Of a stretch of DNA of 64,000 nucleotides, positions 1 through 7,975 are shown piece after piece. Under the pieces are notes generated by a model. The model did no database searches, had not been told where the DNA came from, and saw only the letters and a list, made by a program, of their open reading frames with translations. Source of the DNA: an uncultured Prevotellaceae bacterium (lineage in GTDB: Bacteria > Bacteroidota > Bacteroidia > Bacteroidales > Bacteroidaceae); contig CAMVIB010000012.1 in NCBI GenBank assembly GCA_947167455.1, forward strand, positions 1 through 64,000, given 5' to 3'. Every line of letters starts with the position of its first letter. Positions within the stretch are counted from its first letter, which is position 1. The translations under genes and the position numbers were made by a program.

Positions 1-44
1 GTATGTTGTCATTCTTCTATCCTCTATTAATTTGCAATCTCGTT

Positions 45-863
45 TTAAACTTCAATCATAACAGACGGATTAAACCCGTTCGTCAGATGCTCTCCATGCG
101 AGATGTAGCCCAACTGATTGGACACAATGAGTGTATCCCCTATTTGTGCTTTGATATTGCGGTGTGAATGGCCATATATCCAGTAGTTAATCTGGCTATC
201 TGCTATAAAGTTGCCCAGTTCTACCGTGAAAGCACCGTTAATAGTGCTGTTAAAAAATTCTGCAGCAGTACATAATTGCGTAGGAACATGATGTGTAAGA
301 ACGATTATCTTTTTCGCATCACTTTCTGAAACAGCCTGTTTGATGAAAGCGAGACAACGCTCATGTTCATGGTTAAAATCATCTGCTGTCAGTCGATGTT
401 CACCATACATGATACGATAGAAATCGCTCACACTTTGTTCCGTCTGGAATGCATTCTGGGGCTCTATCTTCGACCATAATGTAGAAACGATTATGTCCAT
501 GTCGTCCAGATGCACTATACTGTTGTAGTATGCATGAACATTATGGCGAATCTGTTTGCAGTAGCCATTTGGTATAGAGGACAAGTCATAATATCCGTAA
601 AAGTCATGGTTGCCCAAACACACTATAACCTGGCTGTAATGCTGACTCGCCCAATCCCAGAATTTATATTCAGAATAAGTGTCGCAATCCGAGTTTGGCA
701 GATCAAGATATGCAGTATCGCCAGCGACAAGCAAAATGTCGCCAGTTACCTCCAATGGATGTTTGGCAATCCACTGACGATTCTTGGCGAACTCCAGATG
801 GAGGTCGCTGACATACTGGATTCGAATACCGTGTGGTATGCTTTTATTATCTGGTTGCATCAT
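45..863 (-). CDS. metallophosphoesterase
   Basis: A 272-residue calcineurin-like phosphoesterase, probably cytoplasmic since no signal peptide is visible. The metal-binding blocks appear in family order: D20 and H22 in SDLHLE, GD at about 48-49 in VAGDT, GNHD at 84-87, a later THH, and GHSH near the C terminus. These ligate the two-metal centre that hydrolyses phosphoesters. The substrate cannot be told from sequence. The start may be either of two adjacent ATGs at 863 or 860. It lies 80 bp downstream of hsdM on the same strand, so the two may be cotranscribed and the enzyme could belong to the same acquired or defence-related segment. The DNA is more AT-rich than the rest of the window. The family is certain; the role is unknown. 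Confidence 0.9.
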   Translation of the reverse strand: MMQPDNKSIPHGIRIQYVSDLHLEFAKNRQWIAKHPLEVTGDILLVAGDTAYLDLPNSDCDTYSEYKFWDWASQHYSQVIVCLGNHDFYGYYDLSSIPNGYCKQIRHNVHAYYNSIVHLDDMDIIVSTLWSKIEPQNAFQTEQSVSDFYRIMYGEHRLTADDFNHEHERCLAFIKQAVSESDAKKIIVLTHHVPTQLCTAAEFFNSTINGAFTVELGNFIADSQINYWIYGHSHRNIKAQIGDTLIVSNQLGYISHGEHLTNGFNPSVMIEV

Positions 864-943
864 CTATTTTCTTCATTATCTTACTTATTACGACTTCTCT
901 TTTTCTTTCCAATTCTTTCCAGTTCTTTAAACATTGGAAAGAA

Positions 944-2506
944 TTACAAAGTGTAGCCTAACTTCTCAAAGAGGTCTTTCAGTTGCTGTTTACTCTCTTC
1001 TTCCTGTTGCAAGAGATCGCGCAAATCTGCTTGCAGTTGCTTCATCTTGGTGTCGAAGTCTATCTGTTCGTCGCGATTACGGAACTCGATGTATTTGCTG
1101 GGTACAAGGCTCCAGCCTTTCTTCTCTATCTCGGCGAGAGTGGCAGAGTGGCAATATTCAGGTTCGTTGTGATAGGTTTGTTCGTAACCCACACGCTGCC
1201 AGTTATGGAAGTTCTCTGCTATCTGTTGTATCTGCTCCGTAGAGAACTGTATGTATTTCTTCTCGAAAGGCTCTCCCCACTGGCGAAGGTCGATAAACAG
1301 CACCTCGTCTTCACGATTACGATAGCTAACCATCTTGCCGTTCTGCTCCACCGTGCGAGCTTTCTTGTTGTTATTGAGAATCCAAAGAGTCACGCTGATG
1401 TCAGTAGAATAGAACATATTGCGAGGCAGGATGACAATCGCTTCTACCAAATGGTTCTGAAGCAGTTGCTTACGGATAGCCAACTCCGTGCCGTCGCCAC
1501 TCAAAGCGCCATTGGCAAGAAGGAATCCTGCCGTTCCGTTGGCAGAGAGTTTAGAGACGATGTTCAGAATCCACCCATAGTTGGCATTGCTTGTAGGTGG
1601 CACGTCGTAACCAGCCCATCGTGGGTCGTCCTTCAGCTCGTTTTCTGCCCGCCATGCTTTCTGGTTGAATGGCGGATTTGCCATGATGAAATCAGCCTTC
1701 AGGTCTTTGTGCTGGTCGTTATGAAACGTGTCGGCAGCCATCTCACCCAGGTTGCAGGCAATACCACGAATTGCGAGGTTCATCTTTGCCAGTTTGTAGG
1801 TGGTATTAGTATATTCCTGCCCATAGACAGAAATGTCGCGCTTGTTACCATGATGGGCCTCGATGAATTTCATGCTCTGTACGAACATACCGCCAGAACC
1901 ACAACAAGGGTCGTAAATCTTACCACGATAAGGTTCAATCATCTCTGCAATCAGATTGACAATGGTCTTGGGCGTATAGTATTCACCTTTACCCTTACCT
2001 TCGGCAATGGCAAACTTACCAAGGAAATATTCATAGACGCGACCGATGAGATCGTTCTCCGGGTCTTTCAGCGTGTCAATCTTATTGATTTCATCGAGCA
2101 GAGCAGCGAGCTTAGTACGGTCGAGCGAAAGACCTGCATAGTAATTACTTGGCAGGGCACCTTTCAGCGTCGGATTACTCTGCTCCACTTTCGCCAATGC
2201 CTTGTCTATCTTGATGGCAATATCGTTCTGCTTGGCATTCTCAATCAGAAAATTCCAACGGCTTTCGGGCTCCAAATAGAAGACATTCTTGGCATTGTAG
2301 AACACAGGATTATCGGCAAAAGCCTCCTTGCCGTCAGCCACCAGTTCGTTGCGCCGCTCTGTAAAGCGATCGTGTGCATATTTAAGGAAGATAAGGCTCA
2401 ACACCACATGCTTATACTCCGAGGGTTCCACAGAGCCGCGTAGCTTGTTCGCTGATTCCCATAAAGCTTCCTCTATTGCCTTTTCTTTTACTACTTTCTT
2501 TGCCAT
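944..2506 (-). CDS. hsdM: type I restriction-modification DNA methyltransferase subunit HsdM
   Basis: This 520-residue protein has normal length for HsdM, the subunit that transfers methyl from S-adenosylmethionine to adenine N6 in the HsdS-specified site. An HsdM_N helical domain covers about residues 8-150. It is followed by the N6-methylase fold with the SAM-binding motif DPCCGSGG (about 199-206) and catalytic motif IV NPPF (277-280). The C terminus is a coiled-coil-like EEESKQQLKDLFEKLG stretch. No hsdS or hsdR is seen: the next gene downstream is a metallophosphoesterase and the window ends 44 bp beyond it, so partners may lie outside. Directly upstream is a broken XRE regulator of the kind often found before hsdM in Bacteroidales. 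GC content is lower than in the neighbouring operons, which fits horizontal acquisition. Confidence 0.95.
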   Translation of the reverse strand: MAKKVVKEKAIEEALWESANKLRGSVEPSEYKHVVLSLIFLKYAHDRFTERRNELVADGKEAFADNPVFYNAKNVFYLEPESRWNFLIENAKQNDIAIKIDKALAKVEQSNPTLKGALPSNYYAGLSLDRTKLAALLDEINKIDTLKDPENDLIGRVYEYFLGKFAIAEGKGKGEYYTPKTIVNLIAEMIEPYRGKIYDPCCGSGGMFVQSMKFIEAHHGNKRDISVYGQEYTNTTYKLAKMNLAIRGIACNLGEMAADTFHNDQHKDLKADFIMANPPFNQKAWRAENELKDDPRWAGYDVPPTSNANYGWILNIVSKLSANGTAGFLLANGALSGDGTELAIRKQLLQNHLVEAIVILPRNMFYSTDISVTLWILNNNKKARTVEQNGKMVSYRNREDEVLFIDLRQWGEPFEKKYIQFSTEQIQQIAENFHNWQRVGYEQTYHNEPEYCHSATLAEIEKKGWSLVPSKYIEFRNRDEQIDFDTKMKQLQADLRDLLQQEEESKQQLKDLFEKLGYTL

Positions 2507-2535
2507 TATATATTATTTTCTATTTGCTGCTTTCC

Positions 2536-2650
2536 CTACATTCTCAGCAGTTCTTTTACATCCACTTCAAGACATTTGGCTACCTCCATTAGGTTCTCCA
2601 GCAAGCACTACTTTCAGTCGCTTTAAGTCTTTACCTTCCATGTTATACAT
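2536..2650 (-). pseudogene. remnant of a small XRE-family regulator, internally deleted
   Basis: Reading the minus strand from ATG at 2650 or 2641 gives MEGKDLKRLKVVLA, the usual N terminus of a roughly 70-residue helix-turn-helix regulator that precedes hsdM in many Bacteroidales. The frame then runs into a stop. In another frame the next bases encode ENLMEVAKCLEVDVKELLRM and a stop, the usual C terminus of the same family. The middle, holding the DNA-recognition helix, is missing (roughly 100 bp by comparison with the family as I know it). The remnant sits between the promoter-like box at 2669-2676 and hsdM. It should therefore be non-functional, leaving hsdM without this regulator. The family assignment rests on the two ends only. 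Confidence 0.6.
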
Positions 2651-2668
2651 TATTCATAATACTGGGTA

Positions 2669-2676
2669 CAAAGATA
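2669..2676 (-). promoter_or_regulatory. -7 promoter box for the XRE remnant and hsdM
   Basis: The minus strand reads TATCTTTG, an exact match to the Bacteroidota -7 consensus TAnnTTTG, about 20 bp before the XRE remnant start. No good -33 TTTG is visible at the usual spacing, so strength is uncertain. Confidence 0.5.
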
Positions 2677-2782
2677 GCGATTTTTCAGCAGATATCATTT
2701 TGTTTTGCTAAAAATATGAGCAGAGGAGCAAAAATATTTGTCTTTTAACAAATATCCGAAGGTAAAAAATAGAGACGCCTCA

Positions 2783-2998
2783 CTATGTTGACTCATAGAA
2801 TGCCATTTCCAGATCAAAAGAGCGAAAAGCCTCGTCCACTAGCTTTCGTGTCGCATGTGTCAGCGGACTGTTGTCTGCTGGCAGGCCATCGTGTAGGGGT
2901 ATGTCTCCTTTAGTGGACGTATAGACATTATGTTCGGACGCATAGTAGTGGCATTTTGGGGCGGCTGTTGCCCCCCTAGGGGAGTTGATTAACTCGCC
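2783..2998 (-). pseudogene. possible 3' remnant of an unidentified coding sequence
   Basis: The minus strand holds an open stretch ending at a stop at 2783-2785 that reads with protein-like composition, for example CHYYASEHNVYTSTKGD, then LPADNSPLTHATRKLVDEAF and FDLEMAFYEST. It has no start codon. Upstream it runs into the 22-bp repeat array, where the frame closes. I do not recognise the family. It may be the tail of a gene truncated by, or grown out of, the repeat array, or a chance open frame. Confidence 0.25.
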
Positions 2999-3073
2999 TA
3001 GGGGAGTAATGTAACTTGCCTAGGGGAGTAATGTAACTCGCCTAGGGGAGTATTATAACTCGCCTAGGGGATG
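2971..3073. repeat. 22-bp tandem repeat array 1
   Basis: Units begin at about 2993, 3015, 3037 and 3059, preceded by a degenerate unit at 2971. Each has the core CTCGCCTAGGGGA followed by a 9-bp AT-rich part such as GTAATGTAA. Changes between units are single bases. The core contains the palindrome CCTAGG. The array lies in the divergent gap between hsdM and the virE-like gene. A second array with the same 22-bp period and core occurs at 21498-21607. The units abut without spacers, so this is not CRISPR. Confidence 0.85.
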
Positions 3074-3487
3074 TGGAGCTAATGTCCATTCCATTGAAGG
3101 CGTGTGCCAAGTGCATTGTGCATGCATCTCACGATATCTATCAATTTTATTTCAATATTTATGATTTTACATACACACTTGATGGTGTATTTACTGATTA
3201 ACAATACGTTAACCTGTGTATGTAAATGTGTATGTAAGGTGGTGTGAAAAGACATTAATGCAAATATTTCTGCAATTATTCGTTGATTTTCCATAAAAAA
3301 TTTGGAGGTTATGAGGAAAAGACCTACATTTGCGGTCGGAAACCACCGGAAAAGCACACCGAACGGCATGAAATGCTGCTCAAATGAGCACCAATCTGGT
3401 TCCGAAAGACAGGGCTGACTGATGTAATGCATGATGATTTTACCTTGAATGCTGTTCGGACATACTTACTGAAAGTTAGGAAAATAA
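3074..3487. other. AT-rich intergenic region with iteron-like motifs upstream of the virE-like gene
   Basis: No convincing gene. It holds three copies of an 11-bp motif: TTACATACACA at 3167-3177 and its reverse complement TGTGTATGTAA at 3215-3225 and 3227-3237, the last two exactly 12 bp apart. Near 3390 there is a short palindrome, GCTCAAATGAGC. Repeated motifs before a VirE-like replication gene could be regulator binding sites or replication iterons. A minus-strand open frame across this stretch has no recognisable protein character. Confidence 0.55.
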
Positions 3488-3495
3488 TATATTTG
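3488..3495 (+). promoter_or_regulatory. -7-like box before the virE-like gene
   Basis: TATATTTG matches TAnnTTTG but ends only 12 bp before the GTG start at 3507, implying an almost leaderless message. Either this box is fortuitous or translation starts further in. Confidence 0.3.
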
Positions 3496-3506
3496 GATTA
3501 AGGAAA

Positions 3507-5630
3507 GTGAAGCATTGCACTATTATTCGCAAAGGAAAAAGGAGTAGAAACTTGCGCGTCACCGTGAGAGACCTTGAGGTCGTGGTGAACGATCTCAGGT
3601 CTTCCACGGACTTGGGGGCAGTGGTGAGCGTCATGCGTGACGACTTGCCCTCCCTTGCCCCCGACAGTCACTGGCCGCTCATCGATGACCTCCCTCTCAT
3701 CTGCCCTGGCATGGCCATAAGCCGCAAACGGACAGGTGAGGAGACGTGTGTCTATAATGGCGTGGCCCTGCTGCAAATCAGTGATTTAACGACAGCTGCC
3801 GAAGTCGCTGCGGTGAAACAGGCTGCCGAGGTCCTGCCGATGACGCTGCTGGCCGCCACAGGCTCCAGCGACCGCACGGTGAAGATACTCGTGTCGGGGT
3901 TGTTGGCCGACGGCACACTGCCCGCCACCCCCGAGCGTATCGACACCTTTCACCGTCAGCTCTACAACGTGGCGTGCCGCACCTATGGTGCCATCCTGCC
4001 TCACGGCGTGAAAAAAATAGATGTCAGTCCGCGCGACACCTTCCGCTGGACCTACGACCCCGACCTCTACTACAATCCTGACGCTGCGCCGTTCCGCATC
4101 GCTGTCGATGCCGCGCACTCTCCGCAAATGTCTGAAGCAGAGACCGCTGCACCTTACGGTGCCGGTACGGCATCGCCAGAGACATATCCGATGTGGACGC
4201 GCCGCTTCTCGCAGGCCGTTGACAAGGCATGGACGGAGCTGTGTCCTGAGGGTCGCGACCCAGAGGGTAAGGTGGATTATGAGACCATGCTGTCGCTCAC
4301 CGCGAGGGCGGCCCACGAGCTTGACATCCCCGTCGAGGAGTCTGTGCAGCGAGCCATGCACCACCATTTCTGGTATCGTTTTGGCGACGAGCGTGTGCGT
4401 GCCATTGTGGAAACGGCATATAAGGAATTATCGCGACAAAATCCAGTTGGTGACAGAGCTTCGATGCAAGACCTCACTTTCCGCTTACAGGCATGGGTGC
4501 AAAGCCGTTACGACCTGCGCTACAACGAGCTTGCCAACGGTGTGGAGTGGCGTGCCAACACCTCATACGGTCACAGCTTCCGCCCATTGGACTCGCGCGT
4601 CATGAACACGATGATACAAGAGGCCAATGAGGCAGGTCTGGAGATCTACGACCGTGATATGAAACGCTATCTCGGGTCGTCACGCATACGCGACTTCAAC
4701 GAGGCTCATTCATATCTGCAAAGTGTTGGTCATGAATGGGATGGACGTACCGACTACATCCGTCAGCTTGCCGCCCGTGTGCCTACGTCGGACAGCCATT
4801 GGGCCGATTGGTTCCACACATGGTTTCTCGGCGTCGTGGCCCAGTGGATGAATTGGGACAACCGTCATGGCAACTCCGTAGTGCCGTTGCTGGTAGGTCC
4901 TCAGGGGTGTGGCAAGAGCACTTTCGGGCAGATACTGCTGCCGCCCCAGTTGCGCGACGTGGGCTATAAGGAGCTCGTGGATTTCTCCAGCAAGCAGGAT
5001 GCCGAACGCATGCTCACTAACAGTCTCCTCATCAACCTCGATGAGTTCAATCAGATTTCGGAAAAAACGCAACAGGGCTTCTTGAAAAACCTCATTCAGA
5101 AGTCCAGCGTCAAAGGCCGAAGGCCATATAGTAGCACCGTTGTGAACCTTCCCCGCTATGCCTCATTCATCGCCACCACTAACATCGGCGGTGCGCTGTC
5201 CGATCCCAGCGGGTCGCGCCGTTTCATCGTCGTGGAGATCGCCGACGGCGCGCACATCGACACAGAGACGCCTATTCCCTACGACAAGCTCTATGCCCAG
5301 GCTCAGGCCGAGCTGATGGCGGGTGCGCGCTACTGGTTCTCGCCCGACGACGTGCGCCAGCTTGAGCAGCACAACATGCGCACCGAGACACAACGTCCGG
5401 TGGTACAACATTTCTTGGAGACATACGAGCCCTGCCTCTTCGATGAGGAGGACACATGCTGGCTGCGTGTGGGTGAGATGCTTGTCGAGATGCGGCGTCG
5501 CACAGGCTTGAAGATTGAGGGAAATGCCGAGGTGTTCCTTGGCCGCTGGCTCCGCAATGAGACACGTTGTGGGCGCCTGTCGTACAAACGTTCTGGCGGT
5601 ATCGTGCGATATTTGGTCAGAAAAGTCTGA
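3507..5630 (+). CDS. VirE/BT4734-like protein (D5-type primase-helicase)
   Basis: A 707-residue protein of the Bacteroidetes 'virulence-associated E' family. Residues about 1-200 match the BT4734-like N-terminal domain, with the typical opening of a basic stretch, then RNLRVTV and LPLICPGMAI. The centre has a VirE helicase domain with P-loop GPQGCGKST at 464-472 and Walker B INLDEFNQ around D512-E513, followed by a sensor-like FIATTNIGG. The C terminus (about 620-707) is a small winged-helix-like region. Relatives are thought to act in replication of integrated elements; no function is proven. The start is GTG at 3507, chosen because family homology begins there. No integrase, amidase or relaxase lies beside it, and its GC content matches the chromosome. 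Confidence 0.85.
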   Translation: MKHCTIIRKGKRSRNLRVTVRDLEVVVNDLRSSTDLGAVVSVMRDDLPSLAPDSHWPLIDDLPLICPGMAISRKRTGEETCVYNGVALLQISDLTTAAEVAAVKQAAEVLPMTLLAATGSSDRTVKILVSGLLADGTLPATPERIDTFHRQLYNVACRTYGAILPHGVKKIDVSPRDTFRWTYDPDLYYNPDAAPFRIAVDAAHSPQMSEAETAAPYGAGTASPETYPMWTRRFSQAVDKAWTELCPEGRDPEGKVDYETMLSLTARAAHELDIPVEESVQRAMHHHFWYRFGDERVRAIVETAYKELSRQNPVGDRASMQDLTFRLQAWVQSRYDLRYNELANGVEWRANTSYGHSFRPLDSRVMNTMIQEANEAGLEIYDRDMKRYLGSSRIRDFNEAHSYLQSVGHEWDGRTDYIRQLAARVPTSDSHWADWFHTWFLGVVAQWMNWDNRHGNSVVPLLVGPQGCGKSTFGQILLPPQLRDVGYKELVDFSSKQDAERMLTNSLLINLDEFNQISEKTQQGFLKNLIQKSSVKGRRPYSSTVVNLPRYASFIATTNIGGALSDPSGSRRFIVVEIADGAHIDTETPIPYDKLYAQAQAELMAGARYWFSPDDVRQLEQHNMRTETQRPVVQHFLETYEPCLFDEEDTCWLRVGEMLVEMRRRTGLKIEGNAEVFLGRWLRNETRCGRLSYKRSGGIVRYLVRKV

Positions 5631-5690
5631 TTTGTTGTCAAATTCACATTTAATAACGTAGCTATGTGCTGACGTATCAAAAAAAATGCT

Positions 5691-5698
5691 TATCTTTG
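5691..5698 (+). promoter_or_regulatory. -7 promoter box of the lpxD operon
   Basis: TATCTTTG, an exact TAnnTTTG match, 28 bp before the preferred lpxD start. The -33 element is not obvious. It is the first promoter-like box before the compact run lpxD to helicase. Confidence 0.6.
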
Positions 5699-5726
5699 CG
5701 GCCGATTATCAATAATGATTTTAGAA

Positions 5727-6779
5727 ATGGAATTCTCAGCCCAACAGATAGCGCAGTTCGTTGGCGGAACCGTAGAAGGCGACGCTTCGGTCTGCGTACA
5801 CACATTCGCAAAGATAGAGGAGGGTGTAGAGGGGGCATTGTCCTTCCTTTCCGACCTGAAGTATGAACCCTATGTGTATCAGACGGCTTCGTCCGTGCTG
5901 CTCGTGCCCAATGACTTCAAGCCCTCACAGCCCGTCTGCGCCACACTCGTCCGCGTGGAGTCGCCGCGTGCCGCCCTGGGTCGCCTGTTGCAGCTCTATG
6001 AGCAGCAAAAGCCCCGTCTTGTGGGCATCGACCCTCTGGCCAGTGTCGATTCGACTGCAAAGATCGGCAAGGATGTGTACCTCGGCCCCTTCGTAACTGT
6101 CGCTGCCGGTGCCGAGGTCGGCGACGGCTCCGTGTTGCATCCTCATGCCACCGTGGGAGCCGGTGCCAAGGTGGGCTGCGACTGCACACTCTATCCCCAT
6201 GCCACCGTCTATCACGACTGCATCATAGGAGACCGCTGCATCCTTCATGCCGGCAGCGTCGTGGGTGCCGACGGCTTCGGCTTCGCTCCCTCTGGCGACC
6301 ATTACGAGAAGATACCCCAGATAGGTATTGCCGTGCTGGAGTCCGACGTGGAGCTCGGTGCCAATGCCTGTGTCGATCGTGCCACGATGGGCAAGACCGT
6401 CATCAAGCGTGGTGCCAAGATAGACAATCTCGTACAGGTGGGCCACAACGTCGTCGTCGGCGAGAACACCATCCTCTGTGCGCAGGTGGGCATCGCCGGT
6501 TCCACGAAGGTTGGCAACTGGTGCGTCTTCGCCGGTCAGGTGGGTCTTGCCAATCAGCTCATCGTTGCCGACCATGTCACCGTAGGTGCCAAGTCGGGAG
6601 TCTCCGGCAACATGCCCAAGTCCGGCGAGACGTATATGGGTAGCCCCTACCAGACTGCCCGCCAGTTCCGCCGCACCACCGCCGTGATGCGCAACCTTCC
6701 GGAGATGTCCATCGAGCTTCACCGGCTTAAGAAACAGGTTGCAGCCCTCCAGGCTCGCCTCGATGGCAACAGCGAATGA
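5727..6779 (+). CDS. lpxD: UDP-3-O-(3-hydroxyacyl)glucosamine N-acyltransferase LpxD
   Basis: LpxD adds the second 3-hydroxyacyl chain, from acyl-ACP, to UDP-3-O-acylglucosamine in lipid A synthesis. The N-terminal uridine-binding domain (about 1-100, starting MEFSAQQIAQF) is followed by a left-handed beta-helix of hexapeptide repeats (about 105-320). The catalytic His is H240 in VGHNVVVG. A short C-terminal helix carries LHRLKKQVAALQARL. Length is about 350 residues, normal for the family. The ATG at 5727 is preferred over an in-frame ATG at 5715 because the family begins at MEFSA. It is first in the operon lpxD-lpxC-lpxA, with 48 bp to lpxC. Confidence 0.96.
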   Translation: MEFSAQQIAQFVGGTVEGDASVCVHTFAKIEEGVEGALSFLSDLKYEPYVYQTASSVLLVPNDFKPSQPVCATLVRVESPRAALGRLLQLYEQQKPRLVGIDPLASVDSTAKIGKDVYLGPFVTVAAGAEVGDGSVLHPHATVGAGAKVGCDCTLYPHATVYHDCIIGDRCILHAGSVVGADGFGFAPSGDHYEKIPQIGIAVLESDVELGANACVDRATMGKTVIKRGAKIDNLVQVGHNVVVGENTILCAQVGIAGSTKVGNWCVFAGQVGLANQLIVADHVTVGAKSGVSGNMPKSGETYMGSPYQTARQFRRTTAVMRNLPEMSIELHRLKKQVAALQARLDGNSE

Positions 6780-6827
6780 TCTTGCCATCGTCTCACAAAC
6801 CAACAGACAATACCCTTCAACATTCTG

Positions 6828-7730
6828 ATGCAAAACCAAACAACCCTCGGCGGAAGCTTCACGCTCAGCGGCAAAGGCCTGCACACAGGTCTGGCGCTCA
6901 CGGTGACATTCACTCCCGCCCCCGAGAACCACGGAATCAAGATACAGCGCACCGACCTTCCTGGCCAGCCCGTCATCGACGCCTTGGCAGAGAACGTCGT
7001 GGAGACGACACGCGGCACCGTGCTGCAGCAGGGCGAAGCCCGTTGTTCTACGGTGGAACATGCCCTTTCGGCGCTCTTCGCCCTCGGCGTAGATAACTGC
7101 CTGCTGCTCGTGACGGGGCCCGAGGTGCCCATCCTCGACGGCTCTGCCGAACTCTATGTGGAGAACATACGCCGTGTGGGCATCGTAGAGCAGACGGCTC
7201 CCGCGCGCTATCTCGTCATCGACGAACCCATCACCGTCACCGACGAGCGCAACGGCAACTCACTCACCATAGTCCCTGCCGAAACCTTCGGCGTGACGGC
7301 ACATATCGCTTTCGACTCGCGTGTGCTCAGCGACCAGATGGCCTATCTCCCCGACACAAGCCTCTTTGAGAAGGAGATAGCTCCGGCGCGCACCTTCTGC
7401 TTCGTCCGTGAGGTGGAGATGCTGCTCGGAGCCGGCCTCATCAAAGGCGGCGACCTCGACAACGCCATCGTCATCTATGAGAACGAGAAGACGCAGGCCG
7501 ACCTCGACCGTCTGGCCGATGCCATCGGCGCTCCCCACCACGATGCCCGTGAGCTGGGCTTCCTGCAGCCCAAACCCCTCGTGTGGGAGAACGAGCCCGC
7601 TCGCCACAAGCTTCTCGACATCGTCGGCGACATGGCTCTCGTGGGCTGTCGCATACGCGGACACATCACCGCACAGCGCCCCGGACATACTATTAATAAT
7701 AGGTTTGCGCGCGCGTTGAGGGGAGTGTAG
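6828..7730 (+). CDS. lpxC: UDP-3-O-acyl-GlcNAc deacetylase LpxC, without the usual FabZ domain
   Basis: LpxC is the zinc hydrolase of the committed step in lipid A synthesis. All catalytic blocks are present: E77-H78 in STVEHALSAL, H260 and D264 in RHKLLDIVGD, and H287 in RPGHTINN. The 300 residues form a complete LpxC. In Bacteroidota this gene is normally an LpxC-FabZ fusion of about 460 residues, the C-terminal half being the 3-hydroxyacyl-ACP dehydratase. Here the frame stops right after NNRFARALRGV, where the linker to FabZ would begin. The next 245 bp hold no FabZ sequence but a dispersed repeat (7788-7867). Either the dehydratase half was deleted here or it is encoded elsewhere. LpxC itself should be active. 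Confidence 0.95.
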   Translation: MQNQTTLGGSFTLSGKGLHTGLALTVTFTPAPENHGIKIQRTDLPGQPVIDALAENVVETTRGTVLQQGEARCSTVEHALSALFALGVDNCLLLVTGPEVPILDGSAELYVENIRRVGIVEQTAPARYLVIDEPITVTDERNGNSLTIVPAETFGVTAHIAFDSRVLSDQMAYLPDTSLFEKEIAPARTFCFVREVEMLLGAGLIKGGDLDNAIVIYENEKTQADLDRLADAIGAPHHDARELGFLQPKPLVWENEPARHKLLDIVGDMALVGCRIRGHITAQRPGHTINNRFARALRGV

Positions 7731-7787
7731 ATCAGTTGTTGAATATGCAAAGGCTGACAGACAGTGTCAAAGATGATATAGGCTGAA

Positions 7788-7867
7788 ATGGTTATCCGCA
7801 ATCGTACTGCCAATGGCGCAGAGGTCAAGCGCCGATGGACAAAGGTGGTGCTCTTGCGGATAATCAT
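7788..7867. repeat. dispersed inverted-repeat element, copy 1 (imperfect)
   Basis: Outer ends match the palindrome at 61751-61817: the left end reads ATGGTTATCCGCAATCGTAC, and the right end, reverse-complemented, reads ATGATTATCCGCAAGAGCAC. The interior has diverged and is longer (80 bp overall). It fills the gap where the FabZ half of lpxC-fabZ would lie. Shortly after it, at about 7880-7920, are further small inverted repeats (CGTCCCG/CGGGAC and GACCTGCCAGGTC). No transposase is present, so it behaves like a REP/MITE-type repeat. Confidence 0.75.
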
Positions 7868-7975
7868 GTGATATGAGACACGTCCCGGCGAAAGGACGCT
7901 TGGCGGGACCTGCCAGGTCTGTCGTCAGCCAACACAAGAAATATCATAAAAACAGAAAAACCATACAATTGCCCT

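Noticed and set aside
983..2443. Long plus-strand open frame opposite hsdM
   Set aside because: It is antisense to a clear HsdM, has no family character and its residues follow from HsdM codon bias.
3079..3432. Minus-strand open frame of 117 codons upstream of the virE-like gene
   Set aside because: AT-rich, no recognisable protein pattern, covers the iteron-like motifs; more likely regulatory DNA.
3507..5630. VirE-like gene as evidence for an intact integrated element
   Set aside because: No integrase, relaxase, attachment-site duplication or other element genes flank it; composition matches the chromosome.
7475..7867. Minus-strand open frame starting at the repeat near lpxC
   Set aside because: Its start codon is the repeat end itself and the rest is antisense to lpxC.
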